Positions 36,520 to 45,237 are shown, counted from the stretch's first letter. The stretch: DNA of 64,000 bases from a bacterium (GCA_040755755.1 JBFLZW010000013.1:62001-126000); one strand, 5' to 3'. Program-made: numbers and translations. The notes: generated by a model from the letters alone, not told the origin.

Positions 36520-37623
36520 ATGAAAAACAAGCAAAGAACACGCCTTCTCCTCTCTATCGGCGGGCTGGTAAGTATGGCCCTGATTTTTATGGTTGTTACC
36601 ACTTCTGCACTGGCTGCAAACGGTGGACTGATGATCAGCGAACAGAATTGCCCCCTCACCGGAAATGAAATAACTTTTACGGTTTCCATCGTCAATGCCC
36701 CTCAGCCGGTAAACAGCATGGGCTTTAAGATCAGCTATGATGCAAGTGCCCTTGAATATGTGGGATATGCAAGAGGGACCCTGACGGCAGGATTTACTCT
36801 TTTAGAAGTCAGCAGACCCTCGAATGGCACGTTGCAGGTTGGCGGGTTGGATACCGCAACCGGCATAGCCCAGGGAGCCAGCGGGTCCGTCGTAGAATTG
36901 ACTTTTAGAGTCCTCACCTGTAAAACCAGCCCCCTGCAACTCACCAATCTCATCGACGATCTGGCAGGCTGGGCCACCGCCAATGGACAGCTTATTCCCC
37001 AATCCTCCTCGAATCCAGGAGGACAAAGCAGCACAGGCAGCACAGGCAGCACAGGCGGTTCTGGTTCCACCGTGCCATATGGATATGGTTATGGCACACC
37101 GATGCCTGGTACTGGCTATGGCTACGGCAGTCCTGTTTATGGCACACCGACTGGCACTGGCTATGGGTATGGCACTCCTGTGTATGGCACACCGGCCAGT
37201 ACCGGCTATGGCTACGGAGCCCCTGTATATGGCACACCGACTGGTTCCGGCTATGGCTACGGGGCTCAGGCTGGCTATAGTTTTGGCACTCCGGTCAGTT
37301 ACGGATTCTCTTCTCCGGTAGGCTATGGGCTTACCTCATCTCCCTTTGGTGTTGGTTTCACTAACCCATTGAGTTCCGGTTTCTCAACTCCGTGGAGTTC
37401 GGGCTTTGCCTCTCCCTTTGGTTTTGGAGTGACTAATCCGATAGGTTTTGGTCTAACTTCAGGATACGGTTATACTTCTCCCATGAGCTATGGGATCCCC
37501 TCTTCCTTCAGCTATGGTTTTACTTCTCCCGTGACGGGCTCTTTCCCCTCGACGTTCGGTCTTAGCGGGTTCGGGGCCAGCGGATTCGGATCATATCCTT
37601 ACCTGACTTCCTGGTCGTTCTAA
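36520..37623 (+). CDS. Secreted cohesin-like protein with GYGYGTP repeats
   Basis: The 367-aa protein has a signal peptide ending near TSALAA. A cohesin-type beta-sandwich follows (about 36-160), with NSMGFKISYDASALEYVG and GSVVELTFRVLTC. A Ser/Thr/Gly linker (about 165-190) leads to at least four repeats of the type TGYGYGTPVYGTP, then a Gly/Phe/Ser/Pro tail. Cohesins bind dockerins or other surface modules; here the domain may tether a fibrous Tyr-Gly tail. No dockerin is seen in this window. The stop codon lies within the first base pairs of a MITE, so the C-terminus may have been fixed by that insertion. Confidence 0.82.
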   Translation: MKNKQRTRLLLSIGGLVSMALIFMVVTTSALAANGGLMISEQNCPLTGNEITFTVSIVNAPQPVNSMGFKISYDASALEYVGYARGTLTAGFTLLEVSRPSNGTLQVGGLDTATGIAQGASGSVVELTFRVLTCKTSPLQLTNLIDDLAGWATANGQLIPQSSSNPGGQSSTGSTGSTGGSGSTVPYGYGYGTPMPGTGYGYGSPVYGTPTGTGYGYGTPVYGTPASTGYGYGAPVYGTPTGSGYGYGAQAGYSFGTPVSYGFSSPVGYGLTSSPFGVGFTNPLSSGFSTPWSSGFASPFGFGVTNPIGFGLTSGYGYTSPMSYGIPSSFSYGFTSPVTGSFPSTFGLSGFGASGFGSYPYLTSWSF

Positions 37624-37759
37624 GTACACAGCGCGTTAAATCCGCGGCCAGTTAAAGCCGCCCCTTCACTCCCTCGCCCCCCTTTGGGGGGAGAGGGCTG
37701 GGGTGAGGGGGGCGTCGTTGAACCAAACCGGCCGCGTAATTCCCGTGCCGTGTACTTAG
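37621..37759. mobile_element. MITE-like element, copy A
   Basis: The 139-bp element has imperfect terminal inverted repeats of about 35 bp: TAAGTACACAGCGCG at the left, and TAAGTACACGGCACG when the right end is read inversely, each followed by a GCGGCC block. The centre is a hairpin of the CCCTC...GAGGG type. No coding capacity. Copy B at 39455-39742 is in the opposite orientation. Copy A starts in the stop codon of the cohesin-like gene and ends just before the DUF3102 gene. Confidence 0.8.
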
Positions 37760-37774
37760 GATACGCGGTCTTTC

Positions 37775-38191
37775 GTGCAGGCTAAGACGGCGGAAATACG
37801 CGTGCTGGTCAGGCAGACCGCGCAAGGGATTATCGAAATCGGGCAAAGACTGATTGAGGTGAAGGAAAGGTTGGGGCATGGGAATTTTATTCCGTGGCTA
37901 AAGAGTGAATTTAACTGGTCATTGCAAAGTGCAAAACGGTTTATGAATGTTGCTGAAACCTTTGGTCAAAATCAACAAATTGTTGATTTTTATCCATCCG
38001 CTCTTTATGCACTTGCAGCACCTTCCATCCCAGACGAAGCCCGCGAGGAAGCGCTTACCCTTGCCGAATCGGGCCTGATGCTCGGTCGGGACAGGGGCGG
38101 GTTGCGGGAGCTGGTTGAGAGGGAGATTGTTGCTGTATCACTGGTGGAAAATTTTCCACAAGTGATTTTGATTTTCCAGGAGCAGTCCTAG
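37775..38191 (+). CDS. DUF3102 protein, probably truncated at both ends
   Basis: The frame starts at a GTG directly after MITE copy A and encodes 138 aa. The DUF3102 core is clear: RQTAQGIIEIGQRLIEVKER, LGHGNFIPWLKSEF and SAKRFMNVAETF. This domain is found on plasmids and mobile elements and is thought to bind DNA. The C-terminus turns abruptly into hydrophobic residues after EREIVAVS, while a charged tail suited to the family lies inverted immediately downstream. A 26-base palindrome (38139-38164) sits at that break. It is probably a damaged gene. Confidence 0.7.
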   Translation: MQAKTAEIRVLVRQTAQGIIEIGQRLIEVKERLGHGNFIPWLKSEFNWSLQSAKRFMNVAETFGQNQQIVDFYPSALYALAAPSIPDEAREEALTLAESGLMLGRDRGGLRELVEREIVAVSLVENFPQVILIFQEQS

Positions 38192-38192
38192 C

Positions 38193-38297
38193 ATGCTCTT
38201 TCTGTCTTCTCTTCGCCCTCTCCGCTTCAATCCTCTTCAGTTGTTCGTATTCTCTGGCCTTTTGCTCTTCTTCTGGTGCTTTGGCAACGGAAGCTGC
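38193..38297 (-). pseudogene. Inverted DUF3102 tail fragment
   Basis: On the reverse strand the DNA reads ASVAKAPEEEQKAREYEQLK and then RIEAERAKRRQKEHA, a Glu/Lys/Arg-rich coiled tail of the kind that follows the DUF3102 core. It begins after an in-frame stop and has no start codon. The best explanation is a local inversion or an inverted partial duplicate of the neighbouring gene. Confidence 0.45.
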
Positions 38298-38444
38298 TCA
38301 ATCCCGCGCGTGATCCTGCCTATTACTTCTTTGGCAAAAATTGGAGGGTGATTCGGGATGGTGAATTTTTTGCTTGACTGGTAAACGACTTTATGAGTAA
38401 AATAATAGAAAATTATAGAACACTATCGAACATGAGGTAATAAA

Positions 38445-38633
38445 ATGGATAATCAAGAAATTTTAACTATGAAGGAAGCGGCGGCGTATCTGAAAATAAC
38501 AGAAAAGACTTTGCTTAAATTGGTCAAAGAAAACAAAGTTAGGGCCTTACGAGTAGGAAACGTATACCGATTTATCAAAAAAGAACTCACCGAAGATGTC
38601 AGGGAGAAAGAAGCAAAGGTGGCTACAAGATGA
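38445..38633 (+). CDS. Excisionase-type helix-turn-helix protein
   Basis: The 62-aa protein matches the DNA-binding excisionase family: MKEAAAYLKITEKTLLKLVK is the helix-turn-helix and VRALRVGNVYRFIKKEL the wing. Such proteins regulate integration or small operons on mobile elements. The stop overlaps the start of the next gene (ATGA), so the two are coupled. Confidence 0.85.
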   Translation: MDNQEILTMKEAAAYLKITEKTLLKLVKENKVRALRVGNVYRFIKKELTEDVREKEAKVATR

Positions 38634-38932
38634 GCATCGAGGCAATAGAGCTCTTTGATATTTTCTCAGGAACCTTCGGCAAGGAAAAAGCTCAAGCAGC
38701 GGTACGGGATATTGAAACCCTGATATCCGAGCACAAGCGGGAGTTGGCGACGAAAGAGGATATCAAGGAAGTAAAAGGTGATATCCGAGAAACCGAGCTT
38801 AAACTGACCAAGGAGATTGAATCGGTCAGGCTGGAAGTGGAAAAAGCAAAATCAGGTATTGTCAAATGGTTTGCCGGTCTTTTGATTGCCTACACAGGGG
38901 TAATTATCACCATACTTACACTTCTTAAGTAG
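38630..38932 (+). CDS. Coiled-coil membrane protein (DUF1640-like)
   Basis: The 100-aa protein has a helical N-terminus, a coiled coil (about 30-75: KREL ... TKEDIKEVKGDIRETELKLT), and one C-terminal membrane helix (about 78-98). The layout is that of the DUF1640/CCDC90-like group. The function is unknown. It is coupled to the excisionase-type gene and lies between the two MITE copies. Confidence 0.75.
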   Translation: MSIEAIELFDIFSGTFGKEKAQAAVRDIETLISEHKRELATKEDIKEVKGDIRETELKLTKEIESVRLEVEKAKSGIVKWFAGLLIAYTGVIITILTLLK

Positions 38933-39282
38933 TCGGTCCCGGAAGGTGATAGCGACACCTTGCCGAGACCTGGCCGGTACATGGCTTATTGAGGCGCTAC
39001 CATGCCGGTTAAGTCATTATCTCATCAAAAAAACATTCCATCTCCCCTTTTCCCTTGCTTCAATCACCTTACAAAATTGCCTTATCCATGCATTTCGAGC
39101 GATTTCTGAGGCGCTGGTGAAGTGTGGCGGGGTGATCGTGGATTCATTCAAGGGCAGGAATCAGATTCGTACCCTATGAGGCTGACGGGATCTCGGCGGG
39201 GGATTTCGTACATTGCGGTCGGTCTTATGGTCGGTTCGTTTTCCTCTGGGAGGCCTCTGGTCGGTGCGGTTATTGTCTGGGG

Positions 39283-39455
39283 TTAAAAATGTACTCCGGA
39301 CAAAAATCCATAATGGAGTCCTCCGGCTTCTACATCCTCCTCAAAAATCGTTACTTCAGCCTTGGAATAGCGGATCTGTAATCCAAGATTAAAGATTTTG
39401 CTAATAGTCCAGTAAATTCCTCCTCCGATCCAGAAACCGAGAGCAGAATCAGACT
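39283..39455 (-). pseudogene. Outer-membrane beta-barrel fragment cut by a MITE
   Basis: About 56 codons encode the last strands of a beta-barrel: ALGFWIGGGIYWTISKIFNL, then alternating residues ending LHYGFLSGVHF with the terminal Phe typical of Bam-dependent porins. Upstream the frame enters MITE copy B, where any homology is lost. The rest of the gene is absent from the window. Confidence 0.6.
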
Positions 39456-39742
39456 TAGTACATAGCGCGGGAATTACGCGGCCGGTTAAATAATGGCCCC
39501 CCTCACCTGCCACACAGGGATCCCCTGTGGCGGAGGCTCTCTGCCACTCCCTCTCCCCCCCCAAAGGGGGGTAAGGGAGTGGAGGAGGGCTATCCCTCAG
39601 AGAAAGGCAGCGAGCACCTGTATTCGATAGTCGCTAACGGAGAGCACATGGAGGGTGGGGCTGCTTTTTTGCCCCACCAAATACCGCACGCCATCTCTTT
39701 GTCGAGCCTAACTGGTCGCGGATTTTAATGCATGTTATGTAC
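39455..39742. mobile_element. MITE-like element, copy B
   Basis: The 288-bp element is in inverse orientation to copy A. The left end GTACATAGCGCGGGAATTAC equals copy A's right end read inversely, and its right end matches copy A's left end (CCGCGACCAGTT against CCGCGGCCAGTT). The centre shares the CCCTCTCC/GGGGGG hairpin plus extra sequence, including GTGGGGC...GCCCCACC. It truncates a beta-barrel gene. Confidence 0.75.
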
Positions 39743-40328
39743 GCAGAAAACAAAAAAACCGCCAGTATTGTAGACTCTGTTTACCTGCCCCTTCAGGCAG
39801 GAATCTTACCAGAAAGTTTCCTCCCTGATAAGATTTTCACAAAGCCTATAACACTGACGGCCAATATCTTTCTTGCCCTATCTATCGGTAATGTGCCGCA
39901 CGGAGAACTACTGGTATAATTTTTTCAGGCATCAATCAGAGATTTGACCAGTCCGAAGCCCACGTTCAGCATGCATGGTATATTCTTTGCCCCTTTGTGC
40001 CTGAGTTGTTACGAAATAAAGAGAATTTACTTGCCAATAGGGGGCGATTTTCGTAGAATCGTCAAGGGAATTCGCAATTATCAGCATACCCCGCAGATAG
40101 TCATTTTTCTTGCGGATGGCTCAATACATCCGCTTTTGAGAACAGCCGGGCTTAACTTAAGAGCGTTGTCCTTCAGGAGCGAGGAGAAAAAGAGGTTGCC
40201 CTGCGCTCAATGCCTGCCCTTGAATGTTAATGACATTGACCTCAGGGGGAGGGATTGAGTGGGTGCAACTCCCGCTGATTATTGGGAGTTCTCTGCGTTA
40301 TGAAACCAGATTAAGCAAAAGGAGAACC
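39743..40328. other. Intergenic region upstream of pyrF
   Basis: No supported gene. Two short frames (39728-39919 and 39944-40258) lack ribosome sites and protein-like composition. CCCCTTTGTGCCTGAG (about 40000) recurs near 42946 and partly at about 6890, suggesting another dispersed repeat. AACTCCC/GGGAGTT forms a small hairpin before pyrF. Confidence 0.35.
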
Positions 40329-41072
40329 ATGGCATCGCAAATACCAGCAAATCCAAAACCGATTCCCCTCAACAAGCGTCTCATCTTTGCTCTGGATGTG
40401 GAATCTCCGCAGGAGGCACAGGAGTGGGTATCAAAATTGAAGGATCAGATTAAATTTTATAAAGTAGGATTGCAGCTCTTTCTGGCAGGATGGTTCAATA
40501 TCGTTGACTGGATCGTGCAGCAGGATCTTGAAGTCATGGTGGATCTGAAATTTTTCGATGTTCCCCAGACCGTGGCTTCAGCTTTCAGGCAACTGAAAGG
40601 GCATGGTATTTCCTTTACTACGGTTCACGGTAACGATGCCATTTTACGGGCTGCGGTCGAGGCCAGGCACGACATTGCTCCGGCCAGCCATGAGCTGAAT
40701 ATCCTGGCGGTCACGGTTCTGACCAGTCTGGATCAGGCAGACTTGCAGGATCTTGGCTTCAACTGCTCTGTCGAGGAGCTTGTCCTGAGCCGGGCCAGAC
40801 GTGCTCTCGCCCTTGGATGTGACGGCGTGGTCTCATCCGGCCTGGAGGCCCCGCGGCTGAGGAGCGATCTTGGCCAAAATTTTCTGATTGTTGTGCCGGG
40901 TGTGAGGCCGGTCCAAAACCGGGTGGATGACCAGAAAAGAACTGTTGACCTGACGGGGGCTTTTCTGGCCGGTGCAGATCATGTTGTCGTCGGAAGGCCT
41001 ATTCGACAGGCGGACAATCCGGTGGCAGTGGTCGAAACAATGCAGGCCCAGATTGCGAAGGCTTTTGGATAA
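40329..41072 (+). CDS. pyrF: Orotidine 5'-phosphate decarboxylase
   Basis: The enzyme catalyses the last step of UMP synthesis. The 247-aa TIM barrel begins with FALDVES (first catalytic Asp). VMVDLKFFDVPQT holds the Lys-x-x-x-Asp pair (Asp-Leu-Lys-Phe-Phe-Asp). TVHGND, VVPGVRP and VVGRPI form the phosphate-binding end. The ATG at 40329 follows AAAAGGAG by five bases; the longer frame from 40224 has no such site. It is followed by a gene fragment and a chorismate synthase homologue. Confidence 0.95.
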   Translation: MASQIPANPKPIPLNKRLIFALDVESPQEAQEWVSKLKDQIKFYKVGLQLFLAGWFNIVDWIVQQDLEVMVDLKFFDVPQTVASAFRQLKGHGISFTTVHGNDAILRAAVEARHDIAPASHELNILAVTVLTSLDQADLQDLGFNCSVEELVLSRARRALALGCDGVVSSGLEAPRLRSDLGQNFLIVVPGVRPVQNRVDDQKRTVDLTGAFLAGADHVVVGRPIRQADNPVAVVETMQAQIAKAFG

Positions 41073-41105
41073 ATCCTTCAATAGGAGGAAGTCGATCCGG
41101 GAACA

Positions 41106-41192
41106 ATGAAAAAGACCAGGGGGCAGTTAGAAGCAGAAGTTAGTGAAGCGATAGTTAAATTTGAGAAGGAATATAAAGAAGGGAGAAAATAA
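41106..41192 (+). pseudogene. DUF2294 N-terminal stub
   Basis: The 28-codon frame MKKTRGQLEAEVSEAIVKFE followed by KEYKEGRK matches the first residues of DUF2294 proteins (normally about 115 aa), then stops. It has AGGAGG at some distance and lies 2 bases before the chorismate synthase gene. It is probably what is left of a DUF2294 gene, but it may still be translated and couple the next gene. Confidence 0.5.
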
Positions 41193-41194
41193 TT

Positions 41195-42526
41195 ATGCTT
41201 GGATGTCATTTAGGAAAATTCTTTCAGGTTACTATAGCTGGTGGCTCTTATCAGGAGGGCCTGGTTGCCGTAGTACAGGGGACGCCACCGGGTCTACTGC
41301 TCACCGAGAAAGAAATTTACGCTGACCTTTTGCTCAGGAAACCGGGCAGCGATGAGCTTGCCTCACCGCGAAAAGAGCCTGATCTTCCAGTCCTCTACAC
41401 CGGACTCAATGCTGCAGATACGGTCGAAAACGCCGGTAATCGGAACCATACGAACGGCACCCCCATAACTATCCTGATTCCCAATCTCGATCGACATTTT
41501 ATTCATATCAAGCAATATCAGGATACCAACCGCACCCCAAGGCCGGGTCATGCCTCATATGCTTCGTTCATAAAATATGGACCTGATGATGACGCCATTG
41601 GTGCGGGCCTGTTCAGCGGTCGCTATACTGCACCTATTGTGGCCGCGGGTTCTATTGCCAAGAAGGTCCTGAGTAACTGCGGCATAGAGATATTTTCCTA
41701 CATCAAAGAGCTGGCTGGTGTCCGCTGTAGCGAGGTCGAGTATACCCAGGCACTTAGCCGTAGCCGGGCATTCAAGAAAATGCGCCAGGATTTTGACCCC
41801 TTTTTTCAAGAGATTTATGTTAATAACCGGATAACGATGGAGATGCGCTTTCTTGAAAAGATGAGGATTATGGCTGAGATCGAGCGTGAAATCGATGATA
41901 TCCGGGCCCGTGGTCCGGAATTTGTGCCGGACAAGGTCAAGGAGAAATACGGGGTGCATCCCGTCATCAATTGCCCTGACCTTGAGGCAGCAGAGGAAAT
42001 GCTGGAGGCATGCCAGCGGATAACGGAAACTGGTGATTCATCGGGTGGTATCATCGAGACAGTGGCTACGGGCGTGCCGATTGGCCTTGGAGAGCCTGTT
42101 TTTAACAAACTGGATGCAGAGCTTGGCAGAATGCTCGGCCTCGGTGCAGTCAAGGGTGTGGAGGTCGGGGCCGGGTTCATGGTCAAGGATATGACCGGCA
42201 GCCAGTGTAACGATGCCATGCAGGTGGAAAATGGTCAGGTTGCCTTTATGACGAATAATGCCGGAGGTATTACCGGAGGGCTGGCTACCGGTCAGCCGAT
42301 CGTGGTACGACTGGCGGTCAAACCTACGCCCACTATTGACAAGGCACAGCAAACGATTGATAAGTATACGATGGAGAATCGTACCCTGGCCGCGATTACG
42401 CGGCGCGATCCTACGGTAGTCGGACGACTCTGGCCGGTAGCGGAAAGCTATACGGCGCTCGTGCTTCTTGACCTTTTAATCGCCCACTACGGCTATCAAA
42501 CCCTGATAGCCAAAAACCGGACATGA
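41195..42526 (+). CDS. aroC: Divergent chorismate synthase
   Basis: The 443-aa protein has the chorismate synthase fold throughout: GDSSGGIIETVATGVPIGLG, VKGVEVGAGF, NNAGGITGG and KPTPTI are clear. The usual active-site signatures differ, however. The N-terminal GESHG position reads GGSYQ (the catalytic His replaced by Tyr at about 19), the SARET region reads SGRYT, and RxDP...PRA reads RRDPTVVGRLW. It is also longer than the usual 360-390 aa, with an added segment around 180-265. It may be a functional variant or an enzyme of altered substrate; a second, normal aroC elsewhere would favour the latter. The start is 2 bases after the DUF2294 stub. Confidence 0.8.
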   Translation: MLGCHLGKFFQVTIAGGSYQEGLVAVVQGTPPGLLLTEKEIYADLLLRKPGSDELASPRKEPDLPVLYTGLNAADTVENAGNRNHTNGTPITILIPNLDRHFIHIKQYQDTNRTPRPGHASYASFIKYGPDDDAIGAGLFSGRYTAPIVAAGSIAKKVLSNCGIEIFSYIKELAGVRCSEVEYTQALSRSRAFKKMRQDFDPFFQEIYVNNRITMEMRFLEKMRIMAEIEREIDDIRARGPEFVPDKVKEKYGVHPVINCPDLEAAEEMLEACQRITETGDSSGGIIETVATGVPIGLGEPVFNKLDAELGRMLGLGAVKGVEVGAGFMVKDMTGSQCNDAMQVENGQVAFMTNNAGGITGGLATGQPIVVRLAVKPTPTIDKAQQTIDKYTMENRTLAAITRRDPTVVGRLWPVAESYTALVLLDLLIAHYGYQTLIAKNRT

Positions 42527-44095
42527 AGTTAAGTATTGAAGACCAATTTCAGTTAAGAGCGTTAAACGGCGATGGTTTTAACTAGAGTCGCTCATATTGG
42601 TAAGACAACACAGTAATATTTTTCCCCTCTCTAGGATTTTCACTTCGCTGAAGGCATCAGATCCAAACAGTGTGATGGCTACCATATATGAGCGTCCAAT
42701 AGAGCGGGTTATTGTTAAAAAATGTCAAAGGGTGTAGGGCATTTGGACGTACTGTGCCGAAAAGTGTTCACTGCTGTATGGCGGGAGGTTAATTAAAGGT
42801 TGTAACACGATATGCAAGGTGATGTTATATCTTTCCAGCCCTCAGGTTTCCATCATGTTTTGGCAACCTTTGAAGAGAAAAAACTTGAGGGCTGGGAAAA
42901 CAACTACTCAGGCCCTTTGTGCCTTTGTCTCTCTGTGCCTTTGTGCCTGAGCAGTTATCCAAGAAGTACCTTTTCAGCCACTCCATATAAAGTATGAGTC
43001 CCCCCATAGCGGCTATGATCACCCAACAGCTTCAAAATTCCTGTTCATCCAGGTATCTTCCTGATTACGGCATTGTCCGGTTCTCAAACTATCATTGTTT
43101 TTACGAGCTCGTATCACGAGCCGAATGTTCCAGTCAACTTCCCTGAACTAAAAATCAGTCCCTGACACGCCCGGTCATGTCTTAAAATTCATGACAACTC
43201 TGAGACCTGCAGAGACAGGCATCGGCATCAGGCATAAAAGTTGCCTATAAAGATAGTGATTCTGCTTTATCGATCAGGGTCCTTGCCCTTATGGAGAGAA
43301 GGACAAGAAGCCCCGGCAGAATGAGAGAGATTTGAGAGATGAGAGAGATTAAAGTTAAATAGCCGCAGGCAGTCAATTTTAACCGGGAGGAAAAACGACA
43401 GTCGCTGTAGAGTTCAAAAAGCATCTATCAGAATATCTTGCAGGTTCCATCCGCGACAAGTGGTCATTCTCGTATCCAGGTGTGCTTCATGGTCTGTCTC
43501 AAGGCGCTTGAATTCCTATCCCACCCCAGCAATTAAATAGGATAACAGGCGCTTGAAAGGGCAGGATTGCCCCAGGGATTCATGAGCCCACGGATAGGTG
43601 GATCGATAAGCTCAGCATGAATGTAATTCGGCAGCTCCTCTTCCTGCTTTGCAATACTTCCTGAGATAAAGAGCACATCGAACTGCGTTGAGGATTGACC
43701 GCAGAGATCCCTAAAAGGTAGTACCAAATAACATATTTACTTTCAAGGGCTTAAGCTCTGCTGTAGCCCAGAGAATGAAAGAAGTGTGTCTTAAGGAGTT
43801 GAATTCTATAAACGGCTCTTTGATGGACAGGAATGCTTTCAGGATCTATAAGTCTGGACATGAGGAATGTGGGGATGTTTATTGGGAAAGCGGCCTGTTC
43901 CAGTCTGAAGAGCAAAGGCTTCCAAAGAAAGGAGGTGAAATATTCACCGGAAGAGAAAGACTGAAAAGCAGTGGAGAAGGTTATTGCTCAAGTTACGGTT
44001 ATTGCTCGGGGTTATCGTTTTTTCATCATTATGATTAGCATCTGAAACATCCATATTGAAAGTTTTATCGAAAGAGTACGGAGGAAGTTTTTACC
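42527..44095. other. Long non-coding stretch of about 1.57 kb
   Basis: No gene is convincing. Visible items are a repeat rich in CTTTGTGCC and CTCTGTGCC (42916-42956), a direct repeat GGCGCTTGAA at about 43504 and 43551, a small hairpin GGGCA/TGCCC after the second copy, and AAGGAGGTG at 43929-43937. That last site is followed five bases later by an ATT-initiated 30-codon frame (43942-44034) coding a basic, hydrophobic peptide. A reverse frame at 43533-43727 reads partly like protein (AELIDPPIRGLMNPWG) and could be a gene remnant. Confidence 0.4.
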
Positions 44096-45049
44096 ATGAT
44101 TATCGCGAAGAGATTCACTTACGCCCTTTTGGTCAGTTTAGTTGCCTTGCTTCTCGCTTATTCACCTATCGCTCAGGCTCAAAACTGGATGGCCCTGCCC
44201 CCATACAACACCCTGTGGCCATTGTGGTCTCCTACCCTGTCTCCCGTTGATCCTGCTACCGGCCTGCCAACTCCGGTCGTATCCTCGCTGGCTCCGAGTA
44301 CGGTTTTACCTGTACAGCCCGGCCTGACCTGGGACCCGTCCGCAGCTAATCCCTGGTTGCTGTACAATACTCCGCTTGGCATGGCGTATTATGATCCAGT
44401 CAATGGCGTAAATCTCTGGCCAGCACCCTATCTGCAAGATGCAGCCGGACTTCCTTTGCCCCTGACTTTACCTGCGGGTTATGAGCTTCTGCCCCCGACG
44501 GCTTCTTCCTGGCTCACCAGCACCACGCCATTGGCGAATGCAGCCATTTTCGCTTACCTGATGACCGTCCCGTTCTTTGGAGCCGCTGTTGCGCCGGTTG
44601 CACCAGTAGTTGCTCCAACCTTTGCACCTACGTTTGCACCGACTTTTTCTCCACTTGCAACCACGATGATTATCGGACCGACCTTTACTCCGACCTTTGC
44701 CCCGACCTTTGTACCTCCGGTTACGCCAACAGCTACCCCAACAGTTGCCCCGACCTTTGCCCCGACTTTCACTCCGACAGTTTCTCCGCTCGCTACGACC
44801 ATGATCATCGGCCCGACCTTTACTCCGACCTTTGCGCCTACTTTTACCCCAACCGTTTCTCCGCTCGCAACAACAATGATCATCGGCCCAACCGCTACTC
44901 CGACCTTCGTGCCTACTGTCGCTCCAACCGTTTCTCCGCTCGCTACGACCATGATTATCGGGCCAACCTTTGCTCCAGCTGTACCTGTACCACCTACGGT
45001 AGTCGGACCATTTGGAGTACCATTCCTTGCACCGAGTGCTATTATCTAA
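44096..45049 (+). CDS. Secreted Pro/Thr-rich protein with SPLATTMIIGPT repeats
   Basis: The 317-aa protein has a signal peptide cleaved near SPIAQA. A Pro/Leu/Trp-rich region (about 30-165) is followed by a repeat region of APTF, FTPT and TPTV units carrying four exact copies of SPLATTMIIGPT at about residues 185, 230, 255 and 280. It ends GVPFLAPSAII. No known domain. The exact repetition of the hydrophobic MIIGP core within extended Pro/Thr linkers suggests an assembling or spacer surface protein. GGAGGAAG lies before the ATG, and a strong terminator follows. Confidence 0.8.
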   Translation: MIIAKRFTYALLVSLVALLLAYSPIAQAQNWMALPPYNTLWPLWSPTLSPVDPATGLPTPVVSSLAPSTVLPVQPGLTWDPSAANPWLLYNTPLGMAYYDPVNGVNLWPAPYLQDAAGLPLPLTLPAGYELLPPTASSWLTSTTPLANAAIFAYLMTVPFFGAAVAPVAPVVAPTFAPTFAPTFSPLATTMIIGPTFTPTFAPTFVPPVTPTATPTVAPTFAPTFTPTVSPLATTMIIGPTFTPTFAPTFTPTVSPLATTMIIGPTATPTFVPTVAPTVSPLATTMIIGPTFAPAVPVPPTVVGPFGVPFLAPSAII

Positions 45050-45116
45050 AAATAGAGACTATCGATTCACCTTTAACCCTCATCACGTACCAGAGGGAAG
45101 CTTGCTAACCTGAAAA

Positions 45117-45156
45117 GCCCTGGGGGACAGACCGAATCCGGTCTGCCCCCCAGGGC
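45117..45156. terminator. Bidirectional terminator between convergent genes
   Basis: A long GC-rich stem (45117-45133 with 45140-45156, GCCCTGGGGG.CAGACC) is flanked by ATTTTTAA on the forward side and TTTTC on the reverse side. It serves the repeat-protein gene and the reverse hydrogenase operon. Confidence 0.85.
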
Positions 45157-45206
45157 ATTTTTAATGGAAGTTATCAGTTGGAAGTTTTGAATTTTTCTGA
45201 TTTTTT

Positions 45207-45237
45207 ACTGACCACTGACCACTGACCACTGACCACT
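45207..45237. repeat. Heptamer tandem repeat (ACTGACC)
   Basis: Four direct copies of ACTGACC plus ACT form the inverse complement of the AGTGGTC-type array at 6049-6079. It touches the stop of the hydrogenase maturation protease gene. Confidence 0.8.

Noticed and set aside
42825-43022. Reverse frame of 65 codons with a hydrophobic start
   Set aside because: Half of it is a translated CTTTGTGCC-type repeat and the rest has no ribosome site.
43775-44038. Forward open frame of 87 codons
   Set aside because: No Shine-Dalgarno sequence and no domain; the Ser/Gly/Cys-rich end looks random.
44590-45000. CRISPR-like periodic repeats
   Set aside because: The periodicity lies in one open frame and codes for protein repeats; the spacers are not unique and the units are not palindromic.
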